Shown: positions 1-9,839, counted from the stretch's first letter. The stretch is 64,000 bases of DNA from Bradyrhizobium sp. NAS96.2 (GCF_001908235.1 NZ_LGHK01000025.1:1-64000); one strand, 5' to 3'. Numbers and translations: made by a program. Notes: generated from the letters alone by a model not told the origin.

Positions 1-31
1 CGAAAGGCAGGGAGTATTTCCTTCTCGGCGC

Positions 32-137
32 CTAAAGCGCGATGCGCTTTAGCTCTTTGTTTGAGCATGATCTCCGCGCAAACGCGTTCCGCGTTTGTCA
101 CGAGGGAAAACCGCTTCGCACTTTTCCGGATCATGCT
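32..137. repeat. Composite intergenic palindromic repeat
   Basis: Two palindromes lie side by side. The first is a perfect 9-bp stem with a 3-nt loop (32-52, arms CTAAAGCGC and GCGCTTTAG). The second runs from 63 to 137, begins GAGCATGATC and ends GATCATGCT, and carries a middle insert relative to the shorter 48-bp copies at 13462, 15630, 24908 and 33301. It lies just beyond the 3' end of the histidine kinase gene. The dispersed intergenic copies show it is a genomic repeat family; function is unknown. Confidence 0.8.
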
Positions 138-146
138 GCCCGGGCG

Positions 147-1391
147 TCAGCTATCCGTCCCGCGCTGCGGGGCGATACGCGGCAGGGTGATGCGCACGCG
201 CGTCCCCGTCCCCATGCCCGGGGCGCTGTCGAGATGCAGCTCCCCGCCCAGCCGGTTGGTGACGATGTTGTGGACGATGTGCAGGCCAAGCCCGATCCGG
301 CCAATGTCGCGGCGCGTGGTGAAGAACGGATCGAAGGCCTGCCGCAGCACGTCGCGGCTCATCCCGCAGCCATCATCGGCGAACAGGATCTCCACCTGGT
401 CCGCGCCCGACGCGCGCAGCCGGATCGTGATGGTGCCGCCCTTGCCGTCCGGAAACGCGTGCACGACCGAATTGACGAACAGGTTGGTCAGCGCCTGGCC
501 ATACGGGCCGGGATAGCTGTTCATCACGAGACCCGACGGACAATCGACCTCGAGCGCCAGATTGTTCTTCGGCAACGCCGGACGCAGCTTCGAAAGCACC
601 TGTTCGGTCACCTCGCCGAGATCGAACTGGCTGCGGTCGAAATAGCTGCGATCGACGGCCACCTGCTTGAACGACTGCACCAGGTCCGCCGCACGCTTGA
701 GGTTGCCGACCAGCAGCGACGACGCGCTTTCGACGACCTCGATGAAATCGCTCAGGCTGGAGCGCTTCAGCTTGCCGCGCGCGGCCTCGGCGGCGAAGTC
801 GGCGCATTTCTGCTCGAGCACCGAGGCGACGGTGAGACTGGTGCCGACCGGGCTGTTGATCTCGTGCGCAACGCCGGCCACCAGCCGGCCGAGCGCCGCG
901 AGCTTCTCCGCCTCGATCAGCGACGCCTGGGTCTCCTGCAGATGGTGCAAGGCCTTCTCGGCCGCATCGCGCGCCGCACGGATCTCGCGCTCGCTGCGCT
1001 TGCGATCGGTGATCTCCTCCGCCGCAACGTTGACGCCGACGATGCTGCCGTTCGGCTCGCGCTGCGGATGCCAATGCGTGATCCAGCAGCGCTCGTCATT
1101 ATGGCCGGGGCGCTGGCCGTAGACCTCGACGCCGGTCACCGGCTCACCGGTCTCCATGATCGAGCGAACGATGCCTTCGACCGCGGTGGCCAGCGCGGGC
1201 ACGCAATCATGAACCGTGCGTCCGAGATGACCTTCGACGGAGATCCCGCAGATCTCGGTGAGCCGCTGGTTGATCTGGAGATAACGGCAGTCGGGAGAGA
1301 GGTAGGCAAGACCAATCGGTGCAGTGTCATAGATCAGCTGCAGCGCCGGTTGTTTTGGGAACTGAACGTCGTGGACGACGGACGACCCCAT
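147..1391 (-). CDS. PAS-domain sensor histidine kinase
   Basis: A 414-residue kinase without obvious membrane segments, so probably cytoplasmic. An N-terminal PAS domain (about residues 15-135) is followed by a short coiled coil and the dimerisation/phosphoacceptor helix, with the phosphorylated histidine in VAHEINSP. The C-terminal HATPase_c domain shows the N-box region near LTNLFVNSVVHAF, the G1 box DDGCGM, the F-box FDPFFTT and the G2 box GLGLHIV. A purine-rich ribosome site (GGGGGGAAGG) precedes the start. No response regulator gene is adjacent, so the partner is unknown. The signal sensed by the PAS domain cannot be told from sequence. The architecture is clear; any link to the neighbouring nitrogen genes is only positional. 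Confidence 0.88.
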   Translation of the reverse strand: MGSSVVHDVQFPKQPALQLIYDTAPIGLAYLSPDCRYLQINQRLTEICGISVEGHLGRTVHDCVPALATAVEGIVRSIMETGEPVTGVEVYGQRPGHNDERCWITHWHPQREPNGSIVGVNVAAEEITDRKRSEREIRAARDAAEKALHHLQETQASLIEAEKLAALGRLVAGVAHEINSPVGTSLTVASVLEQKCADFAAEAARGKLKRSSLSDFIEVVESASSLLVGNLKRAADLVQSFKQVAVDRSYFDRSQFDLGEVTEQVLSKLRPALPKNNLALEVDCPSGLVMNSYPGPYGQALTNLFVNSVVHAFPDGKGGTITIRLRASGADQVEILFADDGCGMSRDVLRQAFDPFFTTRRDIGRIGLGLHIVHNIVTNRLGGELHLDSAPGMGTGTRVRITLPRIAPQRGTDS

Positions 1392-1529
1392 GTCCTTCCC
1401 CCCGTTGACGCCAAGTCTAGCCGTTCACGGCCGGTGCGCAAATAGGCGGACTGTGCCAGGCAATGGCGGTCAAATCTGTCCAGATTCGGCACGGACAGAC
1501 GACCGCCCAGGTGCGGCGCCTTCACATAT

Positions 1530-2804
1530 TCACGGCACCGTGCGTTCGAAATTCTCGATGAAGCGCAGCAGCACCCGCGCCCCGGCGTCGGCGTCGGCGA
1601 GCTCGACATGCTCGGCCGGATTGTGGCTGATCCCGCCGCGGCAGCGCACGAAGATCATGCCGATATCGGCGACGTCGACCATCGCCATGCCATCATGCCC
1701 GGCCCCGCTCGGCAGCTCGAACACGGCATGGCCCTCGGCAGCGACGGCCGCAGCGATCTGCGTCTTCAGCCATGGTGCGCAAGGCACGCTGCGGTTCTCG
1801 TGGGTGACGTCGATCTGAAGTGCGAGCTCGCGTCGCTTTGCGATCGCCTCGATCTGCCGCACGATGTCGGCGACGGCGCGCTTGCGATGCATGTCGCTCT
1901 GCGAGCGGATGTCCATCGTGAAGGACACCTTGCCGGGGATCACGTTGGTGGCGCCGGGCATGGCGCTGATATAGCCGACGGTGCCGACGAGGCCTTGTTC
2001 GTCGGACTTGCAGAATTGCTCGATCGCAACGATGCATTCGGCGGCACCCGTCAGCGCATCGCGCCGCAGCGGCATCGGCACGGTGCCGGCATGGCCGGCG
2101 AAGCCGGTGAGATTGGCGGCGAGCCGCGTCGCGCCTGAAATCGCGCTCACGACGCCGACCGGCAGCGCCTTCTCTTCCAGCACTGGCCCCTGCTCGATGT
2201 GCAGCTCGACATAGCCGAGCAATTCGCGGCGGGCACGCGCCGCCTTGCCGATATGATCGGGATCGAGCCCGAAGGCGATCAGCGCATCGCGCATCGTGAT
2301 GCCGGTGCGATCGCGCGTGTTGAGCACGCTCTCGTCGAACGTGCCGGCCACCGCGCGGCTGCCGAGCAAGGTCGAGGCGAAGCGCACGCCCTCCTCGTCG
2401 GCAAAACCCACGATCTCGATCGCGAACGGCAGCCGCTTGCCGCGCCGGTTCAGATCGGCGACGCAGGCAATCGCGGTGATGACGCCGAGCGGGCCGTCCC
2501 ATCGGCCGGCATCGCGCACGGTGTCGTAATGCGAGCCGAGCATCAACGCCGGCAGGCCCGGCCGCTCGCCCTCGTAACGGCCGCAGACATTGCCGATCGC
2601 ATCGAGATGCGCGCTCATGCCGGCCTCGCGCATCCAGGACAGGATGAGATCGGCCGCCTTGCGATGCTCGTCGGTGAGGAAGATGCGCGCCAGATGCTCC
2701 GGCGTCTCCGAGATCGCCGCAAGCTGATCGATCCGCGCCACGATCTCGTCGCCAAGAGAGGACGGATTCGAAGACGGATTCTTCTCGCTCATGCTGTTTC
2801 CCAT
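1530..2804 (-). CDS. M20-family amidohydrolase, allantoate amidohydrolase-like (AllC/HyuC type)
   Basis: A 424-residue zinc hydrolase of the M20 allantoate amidohydrolase / N-carbamoyl-L-amino acid hydrolase group. Metal-ligand motifs are in order: GSHYDTV, the Asp in RWDGPLGV, FADEEGVRF, and the His in ELHIEQGP; HAGTVPM marks the dimerisation lid and SGAGHDGMAM the C-terminal ligand region. The family releases ammonia and CO2 from ureido or carbamoyl compounds such as allantoate. It is divergent from the ABC transporter/amidohydrolase operon starting at 3165, and a PuuE-type allantoinase lies at 9840, which favours ureide catabolism. Substrate within the family cannot be fixed from motifs; beta-ureidopropionase or carbamoyl-amino-acid activity remain alternatives. 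A second in-frame ATG lies 12 nt inside the chosen start. Confidence 0.85.
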   Translation of the reverse strand: MGNSMSEKNPSSNPSSLGDEIVARIDQLAAISETPEHLARIFLTDEHRKAADLILSWMREAGMSAHLDAIGNVCGRYEGERPGLPALMLGSHYDTVRDAGRWDGPLGVITAIACVADLNRRGKRLPFAIEIVGFADEEGVRFASTLLGSRAVAGTFDESVLNTRDRTGITMRDALIAFGLDPDHIGKAARARRELLGYVELHIEQGPVLEEKALPVGVVSAISGATRLAANLTGFAGHAGTVPMPLRRDALTGAAECIVAIEQFCKSDEQGLVGTVGYISAMPGATNVIPGKVSFTMDIRSQSDMHRKRAVADIVRQIEAIAKRRELALQIDVTHENRSVPCAPWLKTQIAAAVAAEGHAVFELPSGAGHDGMAMVDVADIGMIFVRCRGGISHNPAEHVELADADAGARVLLRFIENFERTVP

Positions 2805-3073
2805 CGGTCCAACCCGGCGCCCGAGCCCGCTTCACTCGTAGCAGGCCCGGTCCGATTCACCAGCCGGCAAATGGCGCCTGCCGCGACGTCCCGGTCGGGC
2901 GCGCATCGGCCGCCCGGCGGTTAGCGGTTGCTTAACGGCATTGCATACAACGAAGATCGATCGCTCACAAATTGGGCAATCATGGCGCATGCCGATTCCA
3001 AAGGCGAACCACATCGACCACCATTTTCTTTCAGAATCAGCCGCTTACGGAACCATGATCGCCAAACGTGCTT

Positions 3074-3089
3074 TGGCACGAAGCTTGCG
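3074..3089 (+). promoter_or_regulatory. Sigma-54 (RpoN) promoter of the BMP transporter operon
   Basis: TGGCACG, four bases, then TTGCG: the -24 GG (3075-3076) and -12 GC (3087-3088) are exactly 10 bp apart, matching the consensus TGGCACG-N4-TTGCW at all but the last base. Transcription would start near 3100, about 65 nt before the ATG at 3165. It lies in the 360-bp intergenic region (2805-3164) between the divergent M20 hydrolase and the transporter; I see no other gene or clear activator site there. RpoN promoters commonly serve nitrogen-limitation genes, which fits this operon. Confidence 0.75.
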
Positions 3090-3164
3090 ACACTCCGTCA
3101 AGCGCCGCCGTTACGGCGGCTGCGACAAGGACAGGCGGGCCGGTCCCGCCGGAGGGAGCAGGCG

Positions 3165-4274
3165 ATGGATTTTGGCAGGATTTCAAGAAGGCATTTATTG
3201 CAGGGAAGCGCGGCATTGGCGCTCGGCAGCACGCTCGGCATTCGCAGCGCGGCGGCGGCGGAAACCACGGTCGGCTTCATCTATGTCGGCTCGCGCGACG
3301 ACTACGGCTACAACCAGGCCCACGCGCAGGGCGCGGCAGCGGTGAAGAAGCTTCCCGGCATCAAGGTGGTCGAGGAAGAGAAGGTGGCTGAGACCGATGC
3401 GGTCGAGAAGACCATCGAGTCCATGGTCAACCTCGACGGCGCCACGCTGCTGTTTCCGACCTCGTTCGGCTACTACAACCCGCATGTCGTCAAGATGGCC
3501 GGCAAGTTTCCCAAGCTGCACTTCGAACATTGCGGCGGCCTGTGGACCGACAAGGACCCGAAGAACGCCGGCAGCTATTTCGGCTACATCGACGAGGCGC
3601 AGTACATCTCCGGCATCGTCGCCGGCTACTCGACCAAGAGCGGCAAGCTCGGTTTCGTCGCCGCCAAGCCGATCCCGCAGGTGCTGCGCAACATCAACGC
3701 CTTCACGCTCGGCGCTCGGCTCGCCAATCCGAAGGCGACGACGCAGGTGATCTTCACCGGCGACTGGTCGATGCCGGTCAAGGAAGCCGAGGCGACCAAC
3801 AGCCTGATCGACCAGGGCGTCGACGTGCTGACCTGTCATGTCGACGGACCGAAGACGATGGTGGAGAACGCCGCGCGCCGCGGCGCGATGGTGTGCGGCT
3901 ATCACGTCAACCAGTCGCCGCTGGCGCCGAAGGCCTATCTCACCGGTGCCGAGTGGAATTGGGAAGCGCTGTATCCGAAGTTCGTCAAGATGATCACCGC
4001 GGGTGAAGCAATCCCGAACTTCTATCGCGGCGGCCTCAAGGAAGAGATCGTCAAGGTCTCGCCCTATGGCGAGATGGTCTCGGCCGAGGCGCGCAAGCAT
4101 GCCGACGACGTCAAGGCCAAGTTCATGTCCGGTGAGTATACCATCTTCAAGGGCCCGCTCGTCGACAACAAGGGCAAGATGGTGATCGCTTCCGGCACCG
4201 ACCGCGGCCAGCAGGATCCCGAGCTCGAGAAGATGGATTATCTGGTCGAGGGCGTGATCGGAGCCACCGCGTGA
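3165..4274 (+). CDS. BMP-family ABC transporter substrate-binding protein (Tat signal)
   Basis: A 369-residue periplasmic binding protein of the BMP/PnrA-like family, whose characterised members bind nucleosides or purines. I chose ATG 3165 over upstream in-frame starts because GGAGGG lies 8 nt before it and a twin-arginine signal follows at once: SRRHLLQG, a hydrophobic stretch and an AAA cleavage site near residue 28. Typical features are FIYVGSRDDYGYNQAH at the start of the mature protein and GKLGFVAAKPIPQVLRNINA in the middle. It overlaps the downstream permease by 4 nt. With the two permeases and ATPase it forms a complete importer. The ligand is probably a ureide, purine or biuret-like nitrogen compound, given the hydrolase encoded inside the operon; that is inference. 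Confidence 0.9.
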   Translation: MDFGRISRRHLLQGSAALALGSTLGIRSAAAAETTVGFIYVGSRDDYGYNQAHAQGAAAVKKLPGIKVVEEEKVAETDAVEKTIESMVNLDGATLLFPTSFGYYNPHVVKMAGKFPKLHFEHCGGLWTDKDPKNAGSYFGYIDEAQYISGIVAGYSTKSGKLGFVAAKPIPQVLRNINAFTLGARLANPKATTQVIFTGDWSMPVKEAEATNSLIDQGVDVLTCHVDGPKTMVENAARRGAMVCGYHVNQSPLAPKAYLTGAEWNWEALYPKFVKMITAGEAIPNFYRGGLKEEIVKVSPYGEMVSAEARKHADDVKAKFMSGEYTIFKGPLVDNKGKMVIASGTDRGQQDPELEKMDYLVEGVIGATA

Positions 4275-5380
4275 CGACCGAGGCGGCGGAATCGGTAGAG
4301 GCGGCCGGCGTCGCTCCGGCCGCCGATTCCGGATTCCTCCAGCGCTACGGCGGGAGCATCGAGTACATTTTGATCCCGGGCGCGGCGCTGGTCGGCGCGC
4401 TCGCGGTGTTCGGCGGCTTCATCGCGCTCTACGGCAAGAACCCGCTCGACCTCTATTTCTACATGTATTACGGCGCGTTCGGTACCTGGTTCTCCTGGCA
4501 GAACACGCTGACCCGCGCAGCGCCCTTGATCCTGACCGCGCTGTGCACGGCGCTGCCGGCGCAGCTCGGCATGGTGATCATCGGCGGCGAAGGCGCGCTC
4601 CTGATCGGCGCGCTGTCGGCGACGTCGGCGGCGCTGGCATTGCAGGGCGCGGCGCCGATCGTCGTGCAGATCGCGATGGTGATCGCGGGCATGATCGGCG
4701 GCGGCCTCTGGATCACGCTATCCGGCGGCCTGCGGCAGTACCGCGGCGTCAACGAGACGATCTCGAGCCTGCTGCTGGTCTATATCGCGCTGGCGATCCT
4801 CAACCATTTGGTCGAGGGACCGATGCGCGATCCGGCCAGCCTCAACAAGCCGTCGACGCGCGAGATCGGCGCCGCCAACATGATCGGCACCATTCCCGGC
4901 ACCGACGTGCATTGGGGCCTGGTGTTCGGGCTGGTCGCGGCCATCGCCGCCTACATCCTGATCTATCACACCACCTTCGGCTTCGCTGCGCGCGTCGCCG
5001 GCGGCAACATCCGCGCCGCGAAGATCGTGGGACTCGGTGTCGGCAAGCTGATCCTGACCGTCTGCTTCCTCGCCGGCAGCAGCGCAGGCCTTGCCGGCAT
5101 GATCGAGGTCGCGGCCGTGCAGGGCCGAACCAATGCCAACCTCGCCGCGGGCTACGGCTTCACCGGCATCCTCGTTGCATTCCTGGCGCGGCAGAATCCG
5201 CTTGCGATCATTCCGGTGGCGATCCTGCTCGGCGGCATCTCGGCCTCCGGCGGCCTGTTGCAGCGGCGGCTCGGCCTGCCCGACGCCTCGGTACTGGTGC
5301 TGCAAGGCATCATCTTCGTGTTCGTGCTGGCGAGCGACGCGCTCTACGGGCGCATCGGCTTCCTGAAGGGAAAGTCCTGA
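4271..5380 (+). CDS. ABC transporter permease (BMP/nucleoside type)
   Basis: A 369-residue inner-membrane permease of the BPD_transp_2 family, related to YufP/NupP-type nucleoside transporters. A hydrophilic N-terminus of about 30 residues precedes roughly nine hydrophobic segments. The conserved stretch GVNETISSLLLVYIALAILNHLVEG and the later GFTGILVAFLARQNPL region are typical of the family. The GTG start overlaps the binding-protein stop by 4 nt (GTGA), indicating translational coupling. It would pair with the second permease to form the heterodimeric channel. Confidence 0.9.
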   Translation: MTTEAAESVEAAGVAPAADSGFLQRYGGSIEYILIPGAALVGALAVFGGFIALYGKNPLDLYFYMYYGAFGTWFSWQNTLTRAAPLILTALCTALPAQLGMVIIGGEGALLIGALSATSAALALQGAAPIVVQIAMVIAGMIGGGLWITLSGGLRQYRGVNETISSLLLVYIALAILNHLVEGPMRDPASLNKPSTREIGAANMIGTIPGTDVHWGLVFGLVAAIAAYILIYHTTFGFAARVAGGNIRAAKIVGLGVGKLILTVCFLAGSSAGLAGMIEVAAVQGRTNANLAAGYGFTGILVAFLARQNPLAIIPVAILLGGISASGGLLQRRLGLPDASVLVLQGIIFVFVLASDALYGRIGFLKGKS

Positions 5381-5381
5381 C

Positions 5382-6308
5382 ATGGCGGATGCTTCGCTCG
5401 GGCTCTGGACCGTCCCGCTCGCTGTGTTCGGCGGCGCCATCCGCGTCTCGACGCCCTTTTTGTTCGTCAGCCTCGGCGAATGCATCACCGAGCGAAGCGG
5501 CCGCATCAATCTCGGCCTCGAAGGCACGCTGGTGATGGGCGCGATGAGCGCCTACGGCATCTCCTATCTTTCCGGCTCGCCATGGCTTGGTGTGCTCGCG
5601 GCCGGGATCACCGGCGCCCTGTTCGGCGCGCTGCATGCCGGCATCTGCTCGTTGCCGCGCGTCAACGACATCGCGGTCGGCATCGCGCTGATGCTGCTCG
5701 GCACTGGTTTGGCCTTCTTCCTCGGCAAGCCGCTGATCGAGCCGACTGCCGCACGGCTGCCGGCGATCGATTTCGGATGGTGGAGCGACATCCCGCAACT
5801 GCGCGCGGCGCTGCGTATCAACGTGCTGTTCCTGATCGGCGTTGCGATCGCGCCGCTGCTCTATTGGGCCTTCAGGACGACGCGCTGGGGCCTCTTGATC
5901 CGTACCGCCGGCGAAAGCGCCGACGCCGCCCGCGCGATGGGTCATTCCGTGCTGCTGATCAGGTTGCGCGCCACCATGGTCGGCGGCTTCCTCGCCGGCA
6001 TCGGCGGCTCGTTCCTGTCGCTGTTCTATCCCGGCAGCTGGAACGAGGGCCTGTCCTCGGGCCAGGGCATCACCGCGGTCGCGCTTGTCATCTTCGCGCG
6101 CTGGGACCCGATGCTGTGCCTGTGGGCCTCGCTCGCCTTCGGCGGCGCCGCCGCGCTCGGGCCCGCGCTGCAATCGGTCGGCATCACCTCCGGCTATCAT
6201 TTGTTCAATGCCGCGCCCTACATCCTGACCCTGGCGATCATGATCATCACCTGCTCGCCGAAGCGCACGCTGACCGGTGCGCCCGCCGAATTGTCCATCA
6301 CCCGATAG
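5382..6308 (+). CDS. ABC transporter permease, second subunit (YufQ-like)
   Basis: A 308-residue permease, starting 1 nt after the stop of the first permease. It is hydrophobic throughout (about eight to nine membrane segments) and carries the family signature of this second subunit, SLGECITERSGRINLGLEG, near residue 30, as well as FRTTRWGLLIRTAGESADAA in the cytoplasmic loop. The paired permeases differ in the usual way for BMP importers: the first has an extended N-terminus and the second is compact. Confidence 0.9.
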   Translation: MADASLGLWTVPLAVFGGAIRVSTPFLFVSLGECITERSGRINLGLEGTLVMGAMSAYGISYLSGSPWLGVLAAGITGALFGALHAGICSLPRVNDIAVGIALMLLGTGLAFFLGKPLIEPTAARLPAIDFGWWSDIPQLRAALRINVLFLIGVAIAPLLYWAFRTTRWGLLIRTAGESADAARAMGHSVLLIRLRATMVGGFLAGIGGSFLSLFYPGSWNEGLSSGQGITAVALVIFARWDPMLCLWASLAFGGAAALGPALQSVGITSGYHLFNAAPYILTLAIMIITCSPKRTLTGAPAELSITR

Positions 6309-6323
6309 ACCGCGAGATCATTC

Positions 6324-7007
6324 ATGCCCGAGCGCTTCATCAAGTCCGAGCCCTACGCCTGGCCCTACAATGGCGATTTGCGGCCTGAGAATACCGCGCT
6401 CATCATCATCGACATGCAGACCGATTTCTGCGGCGTCGGCGGTTATGTCGACAAGATGGGCTACGACCTGTCGCTGACCCGCGCGCCGATCGAGCCGATC
6501 AGGAAGCTGCTCGCGGTGATGCGCGCGCAGGGCTTTCACATCATCCACACCCGCGAAGGCCACCGCGCTGATTTGGCCGACCTGCCCGCCAACAAGCGAT
6601 GGCGCTCGCGCCAGATCGGCGCCGGCATCGGCGATCCCGGTCCCTGCGGCCGCATCCTGGTGCGCGGCGAGCCGGGCTGGGAGATCATCCCCGACCTCGC
6701 ACCGCTGCCGGGCGAGCCTGTTATCGACAAGCCCGGCAAAGGATCGTTCTGCGCCACCGATCTGGAGCTGATGCTGCGGCTGCGCGGCATCGAGAACATC
6801 GTGCTGACCGGCATCACCACCGATGTCTGCGTCCACACCACGATGCGCGAGGCCAACGACCGCGGCTTCGAATGCGTGCTGGTCGAGGATTGCTGCGGCG
6901 CGACCGACAAAGGTAATCACGACCACGCGCTGAAGATGATCAAGATGCAGGGCGGCGTGTTCGGCGCGGTGACGAAATCCGCCGACCTGATCGGGGCGCT
7001 GTCGTGA
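6324..7007 (+). CDS. Isochorismatase-fold cysteine amidohydrolase, biuret hydrolase-like
   Basis: A 227-residue cysteine hydrolase. The catalytic Asp-Lys-Cys triad is visible: D30 in [10 protein letters not shown]136 in VIDKPGKG and C169 in TTDVCVHTT. My recollection is that rhizobial biuret hydrolase (BiuH) uses D36/K142/C175; the spacing here is identical with a constant offset of 6. Biuret hydrolase makes allophanate and ammonia. RutB-type ureidoacrylate amidohydrolase and N-carbamoylsarcosine amidase are related alternatives. It sits inside the transporter operon, between the second permease and the ATPase, which it overlaps by 4 nt. This argues that the imported compound, or its first product, is its substrate. 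There is no signal peptide, so it acts in the cytoplasm. Confidence 0.85.
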   Translation: MPERFIKSEPYAWPYNGDLRPENTALIIIDMQTDFCGVGGYVDKMGYDLSLTRAPIEPIRKLLAVMRAQGFHIIHTREGHRADLADLPANKRWRSRQIGAGIGDPGPCGRILVRGEPGWEIIPDLAPLPGEPVIDKPGKGSFCATDLELMLRLRGIENIVLTGITTDVCVHTTMREANDRGFECVLVEDCCGATDKGNHDHALKMIKMQGGVFGAVTKSADLIGALS

Positions 7008-8536
7008 TCATCGGCGAGCCGCCCGCCCCCTCAGGCGCGTTCGGCGTCGACGCCATCGCGATGACGATGCGGTTCGGCGATTTCACGGCGCTCGACAATG
7101 TCGAGCTCAAGGTACGCCCCGGCTCGTTCCACGCATTGCTCGGCGAGAACGGCGCCGGCAAGAGCACGCTCGTGAAATGCATCATGGGCTATTACCACGC
7201 CACCGAAGGCGACATCATCGTCGGCGGCCGCCAGCAGAGCATCGCCAATCCCAAGAATGCACATGCGCTCGGGCTCGGCATGGTCTACCAGCACTTTACC
7301 CTCGTGCCGGCGATGACAGTCGCCGAGAATCTGGTGCTGGCGCGCGACGACGTGCCTTCGGTCGTCGACTGGCGCAAGGAGAAGAAGGAGCTCGAGGCTT
7401 TCCTTTCGCGGATGCCGTTCAAGGTGCCGCTCGATGCCAAGGTCTCCGACATCTCCGCCGGCGAACGGCAGAAATGCGAGATCCTCAAGCAGCTCTATCT
7501 GAAGCGTCGCTTCCTGATCCTGGACGAGCCGACTTCGGTGCTGACGCCGGGCGAAGCCGACGAGGTGCTCGGCATGCTCCGCGCCATGGTGGTGGCGGGC
7601 GAACTGACCATCCTGATGATCACGCACAAGTTCCGCGAGGTGATGGCGTTTGCCGACGACGTCACGATCCTGCGCCGCGGCAAGCTCGCCGGCACCGGCC
7701 GGGTCGCCGATCTCACCCCCGACGAGATGGCGCGCACCATGATCGGCGCCGAGCAGCTGACGGTGCAGCCGCCGCGCACCGGCGAGACCGGCGCGCCCCG
7801 GCTCGAACTCGACAAGCTCACTGCGCGCGATGACGCGGGCGCAATTGCCGTGCACGGTGTGTCGCTGACGGTGAAGAGCGGCGAGATCGTCGGCATCGCC
7901 GGCGTGTCCGGCAACGGCCAGCGCCAGCTGGTCGAGGTGCTGGCCGGCCAGCGCGAAGCCGAGAGCGGCGTGATCCGTGTCCAGGGCGAGGCTTACTCGG
8001 CAAGCCGCGAGGAGATGCGCCGCCACAGGATGTCGCTGCTGCCGGAGGAGCCGCTGAAGAACGCCTGCGTCGGCGGCATGAGCGTCGCCGACAACATCGC
8101 CTTCCGTGAGTTCGACCGCGCGCCGTTCGCGCGGGGCGGCTGGTGGCTGAACCGCTCCGCCTTCCGCAGCGATGCCGAGCGCAAGATCAACCGCTACAAG
8201 ATCAAGACCCGCACGCCGGAGACGCCGATCGCCGCGCTCTCGGGCGGCAATGTGCAGCGCGCGGTGCTGGCGCGCGAGCTCTCGGGCGATGTCGAGGTGC
8301 TGATCGCGGCCAACCCATGCTTCGGGCTCGACTTCGCGGCGGTGGCGCAGATCCACGCCGAGATCATGGCCGCCCGCAACCGCGGCGCCGCGGTGCTCCT
8401 CGTCAGCGAAGATCTCGACGAGTTGCTGGAGCTGTCGGATCGGCTGGTCGTGATGTTCCACGGCGCGTTCGTGCACGAGGCCCGTGCCAGCGAGGCCGAC
8501 CTCACCGAGATCGGCCGGCACATGGCAGGACACTGA
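7004..8536 (+). CDS. ABC transporter ATP-binding protein, double nucleotide-binding domain
   Basis: A 510-residue ATPase with two fused ABC domains, as in BMP and ribose-type importers. Domain 1 has Walker [10 protein letters not shown] near residue 47, signature DISAGERQK and Walker [10 protein letters not shown]. Domain 2 has a degenerate Walker A ([10 protein letters not shown]), signature ALSGGNVQR, and a changed Walker B ([12 protein letters not shown] in place of an acidic Asp-Glu). Such asymmetry is usual in this group, where domain 2 is often catalytically weak. The GTG start overlaps the amidohydrolase stop by 4 nt. This is the last gene of the operon; it ends 13 nt from the convergent mscS-like gene. 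Confidence 0.9.
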   Translation: MIIGEPPAPSGAFGVDAIAMTMRFGDFTALDNVELKVRPGSFHALLGENGAGKSTLVKCIMGYYHATEGDIIVGGRQQSIANPKNAHALGLGMVYQHFTLVPAMTVAENLVLARDDVPSVVDWRKEKKELEAFLSRMPFKVPLDAKVSDISAGERQKCEILKQLYLKRRFLILDEPTSVLTPGEADEVLGMLRAMVVAGELTILMITHKFREVMAFADDVTILRRGKLAGTGRVADLTPDEMARTMIGAEQLTVQPPRTGETGAPRLELDKLTARDDAGAIAVHGVSLTVKSGEIVGIAGVSGNGQRQLVEVLAGQREAESGVIRVQGEAYSASREEMRRHRMSLLPEEPLKNACVGGMSVADNIAFREFDRAPFARGGWWLNRSAFRSDAERKINRYKIKTRTPETPIAALSGGNVQRAVLARELSGDVEVLIAANPCFGLDFAAVAQIHAEIMAARNRGAAVLLVSEDLDELLELSDRLVVMFHGAFVHEARASEADLTEIGRHMAGH

Positions 8537-8549
8537 CGCGTGTCTTTCT

Positions 8550-9713
8550 TCAGTTCGGCGACGTCGCAGCCGAGCGTTCACGCGGTGGCGCACCGTGCAG
8601 AAATCCCCGGCCAAATCCGTCGGCGGCGGGCGCCAGGATCGCCCGATCCCGCGGCAGCGCCTCGGGCATCTCATCCCGAATGAACGCCAGCAGCTTCTCA
8701 CGGATCTCGCAGCGCAGGTCCCAGGACTGCGGCGCATTCCGTGCGCTGACCAGTGCGCGCAGCTCGATGGTGCGCGGATGGGTGTCGATCACCTGCAGAT
8801 TGACGACCGCACCATCCCAGAGCCTCGATTCCTTCGCGACCTGCTCCAGCTTCTTTCGGATGCCAGGCACATCGGCGCTATAGTCGACATGCAGGGCGAT
8901 CGCGCCGATCAGCGACTGCGCGTCGCGCGTCCAGTTCTGGAACGGGCGCTCGATGAAATAGGACAGCGGCACCACCATGCGCCGCCAGTCCCACAGCCGG
9001 ATCACGACATAGGTCGAGGCGATGTCCTCGACCCAGCCCCATTCGTTCTCGATGATGACGGCGTCCTCGATCCGGATCGGTTGGGTGACGGCAATCTGCA
9101 CGCCGGCGATCAGATTGCTCAACAGGGGTCGCGCTGCGAGACCGACGATCAAGCCGGCTGCGCCCGCGGACGCGAACAGGCTAACGCCATACTGCCTGAC
9201 CGAATCGAAGGTCATCAGCGCGGTGGAGACCGCAATGATGACGATCAGCGTGTCGGTGACCCGCTTGAAGACGCGAACCTGGGTGACGTGCTTGCGCGCC
9301 AGAAAATTCTCGGCAACGTCGAGACGAAATTTATCGAGATACCTGGCCGACGCCATGTCGACGGCACGGATCGATATCCAGCCGACCAGCGCGATCACGG
9401 CGACGCCGAAGACATGGCCGAGCGTCAGCCGCAGCAGATCGTCGAGCGGTGCCAGCGGTAACACCAGTGCGACGGCGGCAAGACAAAGCGCCAGCCGCGA
9501 CGGCCCTGATGTCCGCTCAAGCAGTTGAGGGGCGACCGAGTTCTGCGATCTGACCATGCGATGGACGAGGCGCTGCGCAATCGAATGAACAATAAGCGCG
9601 ACCGCAATCGCGCCCGTGATCAGGCCGAGGCCAACGACCCAGTCCGGAACCCAGCGAAATGTATGTTCCAGTTCGGTCAGGAAATCCCGCATGAAACCCG
9701 CCTGCTCCCGCAT
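8550..9713 (-). CDS. MscS-family small-conductance mechanosensitive channel
   Basis: A 387-residue inner-membrane protein. About five hydrophobic segments fill residues 20-215, the last being the Gly/Ala-rich pore helix (SLFASAGAAGLIVGLAARPL). The soluble MscS beta domain follows (IRIEDAVIIENEWGWVEDIA, DWRRMVVPLSYFIERPFQNW) and then the alpha/beta domain. Members open under membrane tension and release solutes during hypo-osmotic shock. An in-frame ATG 21 nt inside the start (MRDFLTELE) is an alternative. It is convergent with the transporter operon and shows no functional tie to it. Confidence 0.9.
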   Translation of the reverse strand: MREQAGFMRDFLTELEHTFRWVPDWVVGLGLITGAIAVALIVHSIAQRLVHRMVRSQNSVAPQLLERTSGPSRLALCLAAVALVLPLAPLDDLLRLTLGHVFGVAVIALVGWISIRAVDMASARYLDKFRLDVAENFLARKHVTQVRVFKRVTDTLIVIIAVSTALMTFDSVRQYGVSLFASAGAAGLIVGLAARPLLSNLIAGVQIAVTQPIRIEDAVIIENEWGWVEDIASTYVVIRLWDWRRMVVPLSYFIERPFQNWTRDAQSLIGAIALHVDYSADVPGIRKKLEQVAKESRLWDGAVVNLQVIDTHPRTIELRALVSARNAPQSWDLRCEIREKLLAFIRDEMPEALPRDRAILAPAADGFGRGFLHGAPPRERSAATSPN

Positions 9714-9839
9714 TGCAGGCCGCTAACGCACGGAATCCGGGATCGCTTCTGACATTCGTGCAACGCAGCAATTCATCCGATGCAACTCGCTCGGATGCAT
9801 CGGGGGATCTGCATCAAATTCGTGGACGTGGAACCGTCG

